This document shows positions 38,382-47,494 of a stretch of 64,000 bases of DNA, piece by piece. The position numbers and the translations under genes were made by a program. The stretch is from an uncultured cyanobacterium (lineage in GTDB: Bacteria; Cyanobacteriota; Cyanobacteriia; PCC-6307; Cyanobiaceae). The notes beneath the pieces are model-generated. The model did not search any database and had not been told where the DNA came from. It saw only the letters and a list, made by a program, of their open reading frames with translations. The DNA is taken from NCBI GenBank assembly GCA_903823115.1, contig CAIJRN010000025.1, positions 1 to 64,000 of the forward strand, in the 5' to 3' direction. The number at the start of each line of letters is the position of its first letter. The first letter of the stretch is position 1.

Positions 38382-39071
38382 ATGCTTCCCGCCGATCTGC
38401 TCACCGCCGAGGCCGAAGCCCTCGCCGCTCTCCAACAGGCCCTGGCCTCCACCCCGGCCGGCCGCTGGACCGTGGAGTTCCGCTTTCAGGGATTGCGGCT
38501 GCTGCCCGTGGTGCTGCGGCTCCATGGCGCGCTGCAGACGGCGGGCCTGGAGCCGCGACTGCTGTTTGCCGACATGGGGGCCACAGCCCTGGCGCGACGC
38601 GATGCCGGCGCGACGGCGGCGACGATTGCCAGTTTCGGCGATCAGGAACGACTGCAGGTGCAAGGCCCCAGCGAGGGCCTGCTGCTGCTTGTCGGGGCCA
38701 GCCAGGCGGAGTACGAGCAGGTGGAGCGAATCTGCACTGACCATCGCGGCCCGGTGGTGCTGATTAATCCCCAGCTCGAGGATGCCACCGTCGGCATCGG
38801 CGCTGTTGCCCGGCAACGGCGCCGTGGCTTTCTGGCCCAGTGGCAGGCGGCCTATGCCCTGATCCCCCAGATCACCACCGCCCTGCGACGCGCCTGGCCG
38901 GATGACTGGGAGCTCTACCGACTCGATGCCGATGGCTATCGCCTCGTCGCCGGCTTTGAACGCAAACCCGATGGCGAACAGCAGGAGCAGGCCCTCAGCG
39001 GCGGCCAGAGCTCTGGCCTGGGTGGCAATCTCAAGGCGCTGGGCGATCTGATCGAGGGGCTGCAGAACTGA
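38382..39071 (+). CDS. DUF1995 family protein
   Basis: 229 residues. The family, found in cyanobacteria and plastids, has a conserved fold of unknown function; the pattern WTVEFRFQGLRLLPVVLRL, LFADMGATALARRD, VVLINPQLED and FLAQWQAAYALIP fits it. There is no signal peptide or membrane segment. It stands between the cysteine desulfurase and a DUF4330 gene with its own candidate promoter. A plastid relative is linked to tetrapyrrole or photosystem stability in plants, which I recall only loosely, so no role is assigned. Confidence 0.75.
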   Translation: MLPADLLTAEAEALAALQQALASTPAGRWTVEFRFQGLRLLPVVLRLHGALQTAGLEPRLLFADMGATALARRDAGATAATIASFGDQERLQVQGPSEGLLLLVGASQAEYEQVERICTDHRGPVVLINPQLEDATVGIGAVARQRRRGFLAQWQAAYALIPQITTALRRAWPDDWELYRLDADGYRLVAGFERKPDGEQQEQALSGGQSSGLGGNLKALGDLIEGLQN

Positions 39072-39133
39072 GGCGGGCCGCGATCCAGCCGATGGTTGAT
39101 CGTCCCTGACTGGTGCCGACCGGGAACCCTGCG

Positions 39134-39139
39134 TACACT
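39134..39139 (+). promoter_or_regulatory. Putative -10 element for the DUF4330 gene
   Basis: TACACT, 21 bp before the ATG, flanked by the inverted repeat CTGCG (39129-39133) and CGCAG (39141-39145). Confidence 0.35.
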
Positions 39140-39160
39140 TCGCAGGCTTTGTGGGTTCCC

Positions 39161-39685
39161 ATGGCCAGCAATACATCTCCCTCCCGCTCCTGGAATCTGA
39201 TCGACCTCGGCGCCGCCGCGGCCGTGCTGCTGGCTGTGGCCGGTGTGGTCTGGAGCCCCAAGCTGAGCGGGGCCCTGGCCAATGCCACCGGCTCCATGCA
39301 ACCGGTGACCGTCACCGTCGATGTGCGCGGCGTGCCCTCCGCTGATCCGGTCGCTTTGATCAAGAGTGCCGAGGCCGAAGGCAGAGTCTCGATCGTGATC
39401 CGCAACCAGCCCCACGGCAGCGTCACGGTCAAGCGGGTGATTCCCCTGGATCGACGCCTGACGATCCTTACCCCCGATGGCCGCATCGTCACCGCCCCGG
39501 ATCCCAATCAGAAGACGTTCGGCACCTTCGATGGCCGTTTTGTCCTGCTGGGGGAGGGTCGTAAGACCAGTGGTGGCGTCGTCTTCGGCAACCAGACGAT
39601 CAAGATCGGTGCCCCGGTCGAGTTGGAGGGCGCCAACTACCGCTTCAACGGCACTGTCACCGATCTGCACGTGGGTCAATCCTGA
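39161..39685 (+). CDS. DUF4330 family membrane-anchored protein
   Basis: 174 residues from ATG at 39161. One N-terminal membrane helix (about 15-35, LGAAAAVLLAVAGVVW) is followed by a beta-rich extracytoplasmic domain (VTVDVRGVPSADP, IVIRNQPHGSVTVKRV, FVLLGEGRKTSGGVVFGNQTIKIG). DUF4330 proteins are cyanobacterial and uncharacterised. Ends 1 bp before the start of the PBP4-like peptidase, so the two are probably co-transcribed. Confidence 0.8.
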   Translation: MASNTSPSRSWNLIDLGAAAAVLLAVAGVVWSPKLSGALANATGSMQPVTVTVDVRGVPSADPVALIKSAEAEGRVSIVIRNQPHGSVTVKRVIPLDRRLTILTPDGRIVTAPDPNQKTFGTFDGRFVLLGEGRKTSGGVVFGNQTIKIGAPVELEGANYRFNGTVTDLHVGQS

Positions 39686-39686
39686 A

Positions 39687-41030
39687 ATGACCACCAAGCA
39701 CTCCGTTTCGCTGCTGTTCCTCGCCGCTGCGCTGACGGCCCCGGGTCTTGCGGCACCGAGCCTGGCCCAGCAAGTGGGGTCGGCGGCGTCACCCTGGTCG
39801 CCGGCGCTGCCTCCCAGCCGTGGCCTGCAGCGCGCGCCGATGGCGGCGCTGCCACCTCTGCCGGCTCCGGTGGCTCTGCCCCAGCTGCAGAGTCAGGTCA
39901 GCTGCCCGAGCCTGCAGCAGCGACTGGCGGCGCTGATCGGTTCGGAAGCCCCGGTCTGGAGCGTCAGCGTGGCTGATCCCAGTGGTCGGTTGCTGGCGGA
40001 TGTGAACGGCACCAGGCCGCGGGTGCCGGCCTCGAATCAGAAACTGCTGAGCACGGCCTTTGCCCTCGATCGCCTCGGCCCCGACTTCCGCCTCCACACC
40101 AGTCTCTGGCGACTCCGTGATGGCACCCTGCGGCTGACGGGCCAGGGGGATCCGGATCTGGCGGTGCCCCATCTGCAGCGTTTCGCCAAGCTGGCCCTGG
40201 CCTCATCAGGCGGAACACCGGGTACGGCGGTCAAGGTGCAACTGGCGGAGGAGCCTGCTCAGGGCTGGTGGCCCCAGGGCTGGAGTTACGGCGATCGCAG
40301 CTATGCCTACGGTGCCCCGATCACCCGGCTGGCGATCACCAGCAATGCGATCGAGGATGCGGTCAGCAATCCCGCCTCCCGACTTACCACCCTGTTCCAG
40401 CGCGCCATGGAGCAACAGGGTGGTAAAGCCCAGCTGAGCCTGGTCTCGGCCGAAGCGCCGATGCCCAGTGATGCGGTGCTGCTGCATGAGGAGCCCTCCA
40501 CCAACATGCACGGGCTGCTGAGCCTGGCCAACACCGAAAGCCATAACTTCACGGCCGAGGTGTTGCTGCGCAGCGGCGCCGGCACCTGGAACGTCGATGA
40601 GGCGGCCCGGATCGAAACGGCCTGGCTCACCCAGCAGGGCCTGCCGATGCAGGGGGTTCGCATTCACGATGGCAGTGGCCTTGATCGCGGTGATCGGGTC
40701 ACCTCGCGGCTGCTGGCTGCCTTGCTGATGCGGATGGATCAGCATCCCTACGGCCGGGATTATGTCGCTTCGATGTCGATCGCCGGCCAGCGGGGCACGA
40801 TGCGCCATCTGTTCAATGGCACCTCCCTGGATGGCCGTCTGTTCGGTAAAACCGGAACTCTCACCGGGGTGCGGGCGATCAGCGGCGTTCTGCAGACCAG
40901 CGACGGCCCTCGCTATGTGAGTGCCATCTCCAATGGGGCCAGCATGCCCAATCAGACGATCGGCCAGATCATGCGTCAGGTGCAGGACGTCTCGCTCTGC
41001 AACCAGGTTGTGTTGAACCAGGGCTATTGA
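39687..41030 (+). CDS. dacB: D-alanyl-D-alanine carboxypeptidase/endopeptidase (PBP4 type)
   Basis: 447 residues from ATG at 39687. A signal peptide (about 1-27, SVSLLFLAAALTAPGLAAPSLA) precedes the peptidase S13 domain. Active-site motifs are SNQK (116-119, the nucleophile Ser and general base Lys), SHN in ANTESHNFTAEVLL, and KTG in FGKTGTLTG. It trims peptidoglycan stems or cuts cross-links in the periplasm. The gene is slightly short for the family. A strong hairpin follows at 41055-41082. Confidence 0.92.
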   Translation: MTTKHSVSLLFLAAALTAPGLAAPSLAQQVGSAASPWSPALPPSRGLQRAPMAALPPLPAPVALPQLQSQVSCPSLQQRLAALIGSEAPVWSVSVADPSGRLLADVNGTRPRVPASNQKLLSTAFALDRLGPDFRLHTSLWRLRDGTLRLTGQGDPDLAVPHLQRFAKLALASSGGTPGTAVKVQLAEEPAQGWWPQGWSYGDRSYAYGAPITRLAITSNAIEDAVSNPASRLTTLFQRAMEQQGGKAQLSLVSAEAPMPSDAVLLHEEPSTNMHGLLSLANTESHNFTAEVLLRSGAGTWNVDEAARIETAWLTQQGLPMQGVRIHDGSGLDRGDRVTSRLLAALLMRMDQHPYGRDYVASMSIAGQRGTMRHLFNGTSLDGRLFGKTGTLTGVRAISGVLQTSDGPRYVSAISNGASMPNQTIGQIMRQVQDVSLCNQVVLNQGY

Positions 41031-41054
41031 TCACCCGAACGGTATGAATCTCCA

Positions 41055-41082
41055 ACCAGGCTCCTGATCAGAAGAGCCTGGT
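41055..41082 (+). terminator. Hairpin after dacB
   Basis: Perfect 9-bp inverted repeat ACCAGGCTC / GAGCCTGGT with a 10-nt loop, 25 bp after the stop. No U-run follows, so it is either a factor-dependent terminator or an mRNA 3' end structure. Confidence 0.5.
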
Positions 41083-41251
41083 CTGTGGATGGGCACAGGA
41101 ATCGAAATCAGTTCAAGGCAGAGATATTGGCGCTGCCCGCTCGGGGCAGTGAGCATGCAATCGTCTGATGACAATGGACCTCTGGACGTGAGTCCAGCTT
41201 CCACGGCTCCACGGGGGCTCTAGCTGTCGCCCTGGCCCCCTGTAGGCCAGC

Positions 41252-42196
41252 TCAGCTGGCGATACCCCTGGTGGCGGCGCGACGCATCCGGCCGGCTGCA
41301 CGGCGGGCCCGGTTGATCGGTTCATTCTCCGCCATGGGAAGCACTTCGGCCGCAGCTGGGGCGGGCCTGTCCTGGCTCTGCAGGCGACCCAGCTCCTGGC
41401 GGCCACCGAGCACCACCTGGCTGAGTTCCTTGAGACGCACTTCCAGTTCGCCCAGCACCTGTTCGGCGTAGCGGTTGGCACCCTCCTGAATGGAGTTGGA
41501 CTCCTGGCGGCTGCGGGTCATCAGGGCTTCACACTGCTGCTGGGTCTGCTTGCCGAACTGCAGGGCATCGCTGTGCAGGCGCTCCGCCTCCGACTGGCTG
41601 TCCCTCTGGACGCGCAGACCCTCCTGCCGCACCGCTTCGAGCTCCTGCATCGCCTGTTGCCGCGCCCGCTCGTGGTGCTCGAGCAGTTGGCGGTTGCGAT
41701 CGTTGGCCTCCTGCTCCAGCTGCTGGCGCCGGGCCTGAGCTTCCTGCTCCAGTTGCTGGCGGCGGCTGGCGTGCTGCTGCTCCATCTGGGCCATGCGGGA
41801 CTGATGCTCCTGTTCCGCCTGGGCCACCTGCTGGCGAGCCTGGAGCATCAACTGCTCGCACTGCTGCCGGGCCTGGTCCCGCAGTTCACCCACCTGGCGC
41901 TCAGCTTCCTGGCGGATGGCGGCCTGGTTGATCAGCTGCTCCCGCTCACGGCGGGCCTTGGTGACGATCTCCTCGGCCTGCTGGCGGGCCTTGTCGATGA
42001 AACCCTCCCGCTGGCGGATCAGTTCCTCGGCCTGGACGATCTGGGACGGAAGCGACTCACGCAGGGCATCCATCGTCTCGATGGCGTCCTGCTCATTGAC
42101 GAGGCGGCCACCGCTGAAGGGGATGCGGCTGCCGTCGAGAACGATCTCCTCGAGCTGATCCAGCTGATCGAGGACGGTGATGCGGGCCTCAGACAT
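41252..42196 (-). CDS. Coiled-coil conserved hypothetical protein
   Basis: 314 residues. After a short N-terminal part (MSEARITVLDQLDQLEEIVLDGSRIPF), residues about 60-260 are an almost unbroken Glu/Gln/Arg/Ala heptad coiled coil (RRQQLEQEAQARRQQLEQEA and similar). It ends in a basic tail (RARRAAGRMRRAATRG). Such proteins can be scored as ATP synthase b-subunit or DivIVA-like on coiled-coil content alone; I do not assign one. The start is 2 bp from the coaD stop, so the two are co-transcribed. It may be a division or structural factor (inference). Confidence 0.8.
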   Translation of the reverse strand: MSEARITVLDQLDQLEEIVLDGSRIPFSGGRLVNEQDAIETMDALRESLPSQIVQAEELIRQREGFIDKARQQAEEIVTKARREREQLINQAAIRQEAERQVGELRDQARQQCEQLMLQARQQVAQAEQEHQSRMAQMEQQHASRRQQLEQEAQARRQQLEQEANDRNRQLLEHHERARQQAMQELEAVRQEGLRVQRDSQSEAERLHSDALQFGKQTQQQCEALMTRSRQESNSIQEGANRYAEQVLGELEVRLKELSQVVLGGRQELGRLQSQDRPAPAAAEVLPMAENEPINRARRAAGRMRRAATRGIAS

Positions 42197-42197
42197 G

Positions 42198-42689
42198 TCA
42201 ACCGTTGGAAGCTGATCGATTAAAGAGCCTGGCGAGGTCGGCCGCCACTCCCCTGGGCACCATGTGTTCGACCGCTCCTCCGAAGCGCGCGACTTCCTTC
42301 ACGACCGAACTGCTCAGAAAGCTGTGCTGGACAGCGGTTGCCAGGAACAGGGTTTCGATGGCCGGAGCCAGGGTCTTGTTGGTGTGGGCAATTTGTAACT
42401 CAAATTCAAAGTCGCTCAGGGCCCGCAGGCCCCGCAGGATCACGGCGGCGCCACAGGCGCGGGCGAACTCGACGGTGAGCCCGTCAAAACTGGCCACCTG
42501 CACCGAGGGCAGATGGCCAGTGGCCTCCCGGATCTGGTCGAGTCGTTGCTCCAGTGGGAAGCTCGGCTGCTTGCCGGGGTTCTGCAGCACCGCCACGGTG
42601 AGCGCGTCGAACAGGCGGGAGCTGCGCTCGATCAGATCCAGATGGCCGAGGGTCAGGGGATCGAAACTGCCCGGGTAGAGGGCGTGCAT
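42198..42689 (-). CDS. coaD: Phosphopantetheine adenylyltransferase
   Basis: 163 residues from ATG at 42689. The nucleotidyltransferase motif [20 protein letters not shown] (TLGH with H16) is followed by [31 protein letters not shown] and the [12 protein letters not shown] signature. It transfers AMP from ATP to 4'-phosphopantetheine, the penultimate step of coenzyme A synthesis. The coiled-coil gene follows immediately on the same strand. Confidence 0.96.
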   Translation of the reverse strand: MHALYPGSFDPLTLGHLDLIERSSRLFDALTVAVLQNPGKQPSFPLEQRLDQIREATGHLPSVQVASFDGLTVEFARACGAAVILRGLRALSDFEFELQIAHTNKTLAPAIETLFLATAVQHSFLSSSVVKEVARFGGAVEHMVPRGVAADLARLFNRSASNG

Positions 42690-42752
42690 CAAGGCGGCGC
42701 AGCGATCGCAAGCCTATGGACTGGTTCGCTCGGGCCGGGACGGACACCTTCC

Positions 42753-42758
42753 TAGAGT
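42753..42758 (+). promoter_or_regulatory. Putative -10 element for the flavin reductase operon
   Basis: TAGAGT (TANNNT type) 23 bp before the ATG at 42782; coaD diverges from here. Confidence 0.4.
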
Positions 42759-42781
42759 CGACCCACCGAGTGGCAAGGACC

Positions 42782-43273
42782 ATGAGCGAAGCCAGTTTCG
42801 ACCAGGCAGCCAAGAAGACCCTGCTGCGCAAGATCCCCCATGGTGTGTTCATCTGCGGTGTGGCCGAGGGAGAGGAGATCAATGGCTTCACCGCCAGCTG
42901 GGTCACCCAGGGCTCCTTCGAGCCCCCCCTGGTGGTGATGGCCGTGCGGGCCGACTCGACCAGCAACGGCATCATTCAGCGCACCGGCCGCTTTGCCCTC
43001 AATGTGCTGGCTGCTGATCAGAAGGATCTGGCGGCGGTGTTCTTCAAGCCCCAGAAAGGGATGGGCGGCCGCTTTGACGCCGCCCCCTTCCAGCTGGGGG
43101 CGCTGGGGCTGCCGATCCTGGATCAGGCCCTCGGCGCCGTCGAGTGTGAGCTGGTGGGGCAGGTGGCGGCCGGCGACCACACGGTGTTCGTCGGTGCGGT
43201 GAAGAACGCCGTGCTGCATCGCGACGGGCCCGCCCTGGAGCTCTCGGCCACCGGCTGGCAGTACGGGGGTTGA
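42782..43273 (+). CDS. Flavin reductase-like domain protein
   Basis: 163 residues from ATG at 42782. It has the FMN-binding split-barrel pattern of flavin reductases: [54 protein letters not shown] and VFVGAVKNA. It probably uses NAD(P)H to reduce flavin in the cytoplasm. In cyanobacteria the same domain forms the C-terminus of larger flavodiiron proteins; here it stands alone. Its stop overlaps the uvrC start (TTGA). Confidence 0.85.
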   Translation: MSEASFDQAAKKTLLRKIPHGVFICGVAEGEEINGFTASWVTQGSFEPPLVVMAVRADSTSNGIIQRTGRFALNVLAADQKDLAAVFFKPQKGMGGRFDAAPFQLGALGLPILDQALGAVECELVGQVAAGDHTVFVGAVKNAVLHRDGPALELSATGWQYGG

Positions 43274-45312
43274 CGCTGGCGGTGCAGAAGAGCCGAGAAC
43301 AGGTGTCCGGCACGACGCTGGGGACGCCCCTGACGCTGCAACCGCAGCGGCTCAAGGCACGGCTGGGTGAGATTCCGAGCGAACCGGGCTGCTACCTGAT
43401 GCGCGATGGCGAGGACCGCATCCTCTACATCGGCAAGGCGAAGGTGTTGCGCAACCGGGTGCGCAGCTATTTCCAGAGCGGCGGCGGTCACGGCCACAGC
43501 CCGCGCATCTCGTTGATGGTGCGCCAGGTCTGTGACATCGAGGTGATCGTCACCGACAGCGAAGCCGAGGCGCTGGCGCTGGAGGCGAATCTGATCAAAC
43601 AGAACCAGCCGCACTTCAATGTGCTGCTCAAGGACGACAAGAAATATCCCTATCTGTGCATCACCTGGAGCGAGGCCTATCCGCGCATCTTCATCACGCG
43701 CCGTCGCCGCTTCCGCAGTCCCCTGGATCGCTTCTACGGCCCCTATGTCGATGTCGGCCTGTTGCGCCGCACCCTCAGCCTGGTCAAGCACGTCTTTCCG
43801 TTGCGGCAGCGGCCCCTGCCGCTGCATCGCGATCGCACCTGTCTCAACTACGACATCGGCCGCTGTCCAGGGGTCTGCCAGGAGCAGATCACGTCCGAGG
43901 ACTACCACCAGACCCTGCGCAAGGTGGCGATGGTGTTCCAGGGGCGCAGCGATGAGCTGATCGAGCTGCTGGCCGGCCAGATGGAGCGTTACGCCGAGCG
44001 ACTCGATTTCGAGGCGGCCGCCCGGGTGCGCGACCAGCTGCAGGGACTCGACACGCTCACCGCCGATCAGAAGATGAGCATCGGTGACAGCTCGATCAGC
44101 CGTGATGTGATCGCCCTGGCGGCCGATGGCCGGGTGGCGGCGGTGCAGCTGTTCCAGATGCGGGCCGGCCGGCTGGTGGGCCGTCTGGGCTTCACCGCCG
44201 ATGCGGCGGCGGCCGAAGGGCAGCCCCTGGAGCCGGGCCGCATCCTGCAGCGGGTGGTGGAGGAGCACTACAGCCAGGTGGAGCCGGTGGAGATCCCACC
44301 GCTGTTGCTGCTGCAGCACCCCCTGCCCCAGCAATCACTGATCGAGGAGTGGCTCTCGGAACGGCGCGGGCGACGGGTGCGGCTGGCCGTGCCCCAGCGC
44401 CAGCAGAAGGCCGAACTGATCGAGCTGGTGGTGCGCAATGCCACCTACGAATTGGAACGGGCCCAGCGGGGTGCCGAGCAGCAGCTCCTGGCCACCGAGG
44501 ATCTGGCCCAGCTGCTGGATCTGGTCGCGCCGCCGCGCCGGATCGAGGGGTTCGACATCAGCCACATCCAGGGCAGCGATGCCGTGGCCTCCCAGGTGGT
44601 GTTCATCGATGGCCTGCCGGCCAAGCAGCACTACCGCAAGTACAAGATCCAGAGCAGCAGCATCGTCGCCGGCCACTCCGATGACTTCATGGCCATGGCC
44701 GAGATCATGCGCCGCCGCTTCCGCCGCTGGTCCCTGGCCAAGGCGGAGGGGGCGGATCTGGCCGAACTGCGGCGCTCGGCCAGTACGGCCCTGCACACCG
44801 GCGGACTCAACGACTGGCCGGACGTGGTGATGATCGACGGCGGTAAAGGCCAGCTCTCAGCCGTGATGGAGGCGCTGCGGGAGCTGGATCTGCACGAAGA
44901 CCTGGTGGTCTGCTCCCTGGCCAAGCAGCGCGAGGAGGTGTTCGTGCCGGGGGCGAAGCAGCCGCTCGAGAGTGAGCCCGACCAGCTCGGCGTCTCGCTG
45001 TTGCGGCGCCTGCGCGATGAGGCGCACCGCTTCGCCGTCAGCTTCCACCGCCAGCAGCGCGGCGAGCGCATGAAGCGCACGCGGCTGAGTGACATCCCCG
45101 GGCTGGGACCGAAGCGGGTGCGGGATCTGCTGGCCCATTTCCGCTCGATCGACGCCATCCAGCTGGCCAGCCCGGAGGCGATCGCCCAGGCGCCAGGTGT
45201 GGGGCCGGCCCTGGCCGCCCAGGTGTGGGACTACTTCCATCCCGAGGCCGAGGAGACTCCGCAGGACACTGCTGCAGCGGAACTGGAGCCGATCCAACCT
45301 CGATCAGCATGA
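43270..45312 (+). CDS. uvrC: Excinuclease ABC subunit C
   Basis: 680 residues from TTG at 43270, a rarer start supported by the 4-bp overlap with the preceding stop. The GIY-YIG nuclease domain (about 35-130; [20 protein letters not shown]) cuts the 3' side. A UVR motif (about 230-265; [20 protein letters not shown]) binds UvrB. The RNase H-like domain contains [15 protein letters not shown] and [11 protein letters not shown]. Two helix-hairpin-helix motifs lie near the end ([28 protein letters not shown]). Acts with UvrAB in nucleotide excision repair. Confidence 0.96.
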   Translation: MTLAVQKSREQVSGTTLGTPLTLQPQRLKARLGEIPSEPGCYLMRDGEDRILYIGKAKVLRNRVRSYFQSGGGHGHSPRISLMVRQVCDIEVIVTDSEAEALALEANLIKQNQPHFNVLLKDDKKYPYLCITWSEAYPRIFITRRRRFRSPLDRFYGPYVDVGLLRRTLSLVKHVFPLRQRPLPLHRDRTCLNYDIGRCPGVCQEQITSEDYHQTLRKVAMVFQGRSDELIELLAGQMERYAERLDFEAAARVRDQLQGLDTLTADQKMSIGDSSISRDVIALAADGRVAAVQLFQMRAGRLVGRLGFTADAAAAEGQPLEPGRILQRVVEEHYSQVEPVEIPPLLLLQHPLPQQSLIEEWLSERRGRRVRLAVPQRQQKAELIELVVRNATYELERAQRGAEQQLLATEDLAQLLDLVAPPRRIEGFDISHIQGSDAVASQVVFIDGLPAKQHYRKYKIQSSSIVAGHSDDFMAMAEIMRRRFRRWSLAKAEGADLAELRRSASTALHTGGLNDWPDVVMIDGGKGQLSAVMEALRELDLHEDLVVCSLAKQREEVFVPGAKQPLESEPDQLGVSLLRRLRDEAHRFAVSFHRQQRGERMKRTRLSDIPGLGPKRVRDLLAHFRSIDAIQLASPEAIAQAPGVGPALAAQVWDYFHPEAEETPQDTAAAELEPIQPRSA

Positions 45313-45617
45313 ACCTGCGTCAACTGCTGCTGGCCGCCCTGCTGCTGGTGACCCTGGCCTTCGGCAGCGTGGCCGTGCCCGTCCAGGCAGCGCCAGGCCT
45401 GTGCGTCGGGCCGGTCTGCGGTGATGAGTTCAGCCGCAGCGCGCAGCACGGCTTCCAGTTGCGCCTGAGACTGCGCGATCAGAGCGGCCACCAGGAGCGG
45501 ATCACGGTCGATTGCCGTGACGGCCGCATCAGCCCCGCCCAGGGGTCGGTGGAACGGGGCTATGGCGCCGCCGTCGCCCGCCGCGCCTGCCGCCTGGTGG
45601 GCGAGACTCCCGCCTGA
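45309..45617 (+). CDS. Small secreted hypothetical protein
   Basis: 102 residues from ATG at 45309, overlapping the uvrC stop as ATGA. A clear signal peptide ([19 protein letters not shown] to about residue 27, VQA) precedes a mature part of about 75 residues with four Cys (LCVGPVC, DC, AC) that could form two disulfides. No family recognised. Probably periplasmic, and co-transcribed with uvrC and hemJ. Confidence 0.7.
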   Translation: MNLRQLLLAALLLVTLAFGSVAVPVQAAPGLCVGPVCGDEFSRSAQHGFQLRLRLRDQSGHQERITVDCRDGRISPAQGSVERGYGAAVARRACRLVGETPA

Positions 45618-45638
45618 GCATCGCCAAGCTCCCTGACC

Positions 45639-46277
45639 ATGTCCCTCGCCTTTGCCTGGCCCCCCGAGGCCTACCTCTGGTTCAAGACCCTGCACATCGT
45701 CGGCGTCGTCGTCTGGTTTGCCGGGCTCTTCTATCTGGTGCGGCTGTTCATCTATCACCGCGAGGCTGAGGAGCTCGAGCCGGCGCTGGTGGAGCCGTTC
45801 CAGCAGCAGTACGCCCTGATGGCGCGGCGCCTGGCCAACATCATCACGACGCCGGGCATGGTGGTGGCGGTGGTCTGCGCTGCCGGCTTGCTGAGTGTCA
45901 ATCCCTCCTGGCTGCAGCAGGGCTGGATGCACGCCAAGCTGGCCTTCGTGGCGGCCCTGCTCGCCTATCACGCCTTCTGCTATCGGCTGATGGGCCAGCT
46001 GCAGCAGGGCACCTGCCGCTGGAGTCCGAAACAGCTGCGCGCCCTCAATGAACTGCCCACCCTGTTGCTGGTGATCGTGGTGATGCTGGTGGTGTTCAAG
46101 AACCAGTTCCCCACCGGCGCCGCCACCTGGTTGATCGTGGCGCTGGTGCTGTTCATGGCCGCCTCGATCCAGCTCTATGCCCGCTGGCGGCGGCTGCGGG
46201 CGGAGCGGCTGCGGGCGGAGCAGCTGGCTGCTGAACAGCTGGCGGTGGCCGCCGGAGGCGGCGGTGCTGCGGCCTGA
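45639..46277 (+). CDS. hemJ: Protoporphyrinogen IX oxidase HemJ
   Basis: 212 residues, with about four membrane helices and the family pattern YLWFKTLHIVGVVVWFAGLFYLVRLFIYH, GMVVAVVCAAGLL and WMHAKLAFVAALLAYHAF. HemJ is the oxidase most cyanobacteria use in heme and chlorophyll synthesis. The C-terminus ends in an added RLRAE-RLRAE-QLAAE-QLAVA tail encoded by a 15-bp repeat (46191-46250), then a Gly/Ala tail. It overlaps the PHP gene by 14 bp and starts 21 bp after the small secreted protein. Confidence 0.92.
   Translation: MSLAFAWPPEAYLWFKTLHIVGVVVWFAGLFYLVRLFIYHREAEELEPALVEPFQQQYALMARRLANIITTPGMVVAVVCAAGLLSVNPSWLQQGWMHAKLAFVAALLAYHAFCYRLMGQLQQGTCRWSPKQLRALNELPTLLLVIVVMLVVFKNQFPTGAATWLIVALVLFMAASIQLYARWRRLRAERLRAEQLAAEQLAVAAGGGGAAA
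46191..46250 (+). repeat. 15-bp tandem repeat in the hemJ 3' end
   Basis: Copies start at 46191, 46206, 46221 and 46236. The first two are identical (CGGCTGCGGGCGGAG), the last two degenerate. The third base pattern keeps the frame. Confidence 0.8.
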
Positions 46278-46929
46278 GGCCCGTGATCACCCCCTGGCGG
46301 CGGTGCTGCGCCAGGTGCAGCCGGACAGCTGCCCGTGGCGGTACAACTTCCACTGCCACACCCTCTGCAGTGACGGCAGCCTGGCGCCTGCGGAGCTGGC
46401 AGCCCAGGCGATCGAGCTCGGCCTCGAACACCTGGCGATCACCGATCACCACTCGATCGGCGCCCACGAGGCCGTGGCGGCAGCGCTGCAGGTTGCGGCG
46501 GGCCGCGGCGTTGCTGTGCCAACGCTCTGGCGAGGGGTTGAGATCAGTGCCCTGCTCGAGGGTTGCCTGGTGCATGTGCTGGCCTTGGGCTTCGACGATC
46601 AGGCCCCGTCGCTGCAGCCCTATCTGCAGGGCATGGCCTGCGTCGGTCCGGCCCTGCGCTGCGAAGCGCTGCTGGGCGCCATCCAGCGGGCGGGCGGCCT
46701 GGCCCTGCTGGCCCATCCCGCCCGCTATCGCCTGCCCCACGGCCGCCTGATCGCCGCCGCCGCCGATCTCGGCTTTGATGGCGCCGAGGCCTGGTACGAC
46801 TACGAGCAACGCCAGATCTGGTCGCCATCCCCCCTGATCTGCGAGGCGATGGCGGCTGATCTGAGCAAACGTGGTCTTTTGCAGAGTTGTGGCACCGATA
46901 CCCATGGTTTGGCGCTCAATGGCCGCTAG
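46264..46929 (+). CDS. PHP-domain phosphoesterase
   Basis: 221 residues from GTG at 46264, overlapping hemJ by 14 bp. Metal-binding motifs of the PHP superfamily are NFHCHTLCSDG, ITDHHSIG, LAHPARYRLP and CGTDTHG, all in order. Relatives include histidinol phosphatase and nucleoside-phosphate 3',5'-phosphatases; the exact substrate cannot be assigned here. Cytoplasmic. Probably transcribed with hemJ. Confidence 0.85.
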   Translation: MLRPEARDHPLAAVLRQVQPDSCPWRYNFHCHTLCSDGSLAPAELAAQAIELGLEHLAITDHHSIGAHEAVAAALQVAAGRGVAVPTLWRGVEISALLEGCLVHVLALGFDDQAPSLQPYLQGMACVGPALRCEALLGAIQRAGGLALLAHPARYRLPHGRLIAAAADLGFDGAEAWYDYEQRQIWSPSPLICEAMAADLSKRGLLQSCGTDTHGLALNGR

Positions 46930-46932
46930 GGT
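46927..46932 (+). promoter_or_regulatory. Putative -10 element for the hypothetical gene at 46957
   Basis: TAGGGT within GCTAGGGT, 24 bp before the ATG. The CTAGGGT word is the same as the one before ycf35 (26981-26987). It spans the PHP stop codon. Confidence 0.4.
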
Positions 46933-46956
46933 TTGCTGACACATTCCTTGCTGCCG

Positions 46957-47493
46957 ATGGGTCTGCTCGATCGCCTGCTGGGTTCCAGTTCCCCCTCCGT
47001 GAAGATCTCCGGACAATCTGAGGCTCCAAAGCCGAAGAAGGACGAGGAGACCTTCTTCCTCGACGCCGACGCCTCCAGCAGCCTCGGCAACGTCAACTTC
47101 ATGCGGCGCTCGAACACGATCCGCCACACCTTCCCTGGCACGGCTGACAGCCCGGGCAACAAGGAAATGATCGCCGAAGTCGCCTCGATGGAGGCCAAGC
47201 TCGAGAAAATGACCCCCGGACTGGCCGGCATCAATCCCGATACCGATGTCAAGGTGGATCTCACCGGTGGCGTGCCCAAGCCGGTGAAGAAGACCTTCGC
47301 CCAGACGATGTCCAAGGCGGAGCTGGAGCAGCGCAAGCGAGGCGCCGCCGTGGCCGTCAATGCTCCCGGCAGCGCCCCCCGCAAAGGCGAGACGGGCGAT
47401 CAGAGCAACGACCAGCCCAGGATCACCCAGCAGGCGGGCAAGGCTGGCGACATCGATCCCTTCAAGTCCATGGCCAGGGATCTGAACATCTGA
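46957..47493 (+). CDS. Conserved cyanobacterial hypothetical protein
   Basis: 178 residues from ATG at 46957 (MGLLDRLLGSSSPSVK). It has a polar, low-complexity start, a central conserved-looking stretch (LGNVNFMRRSNTIRHTFPGT, EVASMEAKLEKM) and a basic, disordered C-terminus ending DPFKSMARDLNI. There are no membrane segments. I recognise no function. Its stop is 2 bp from the end of cobN, which converges. Confidence 0.75.
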   Translation: MGLLDRLLGSSSPSVKISGQSEAPKPKKDEETFFLDADASSSLGNVNFMRRSNTIRHTFPGTADSPGNKEMIAEVASMEAKLEKMTPGLAGINPDTDVKVDLTGGVPKPVKKTFAQTMSKAELEQRKRGAAVAVNAPGSAPRKGETGDQSNDQPRITQQAGKAGDIDPFKSMARDLNI

Positions 47494-47494
47494 G

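Noticed and set aside
41133-41149. Short hairpin CTGCCC/GGGCAG in the dacB to coiled-coil gap, considered as a terminator or RNA gene
   Set aside because: Six-bp stem without U-run and no wider RNA structure; not tRNA-like.
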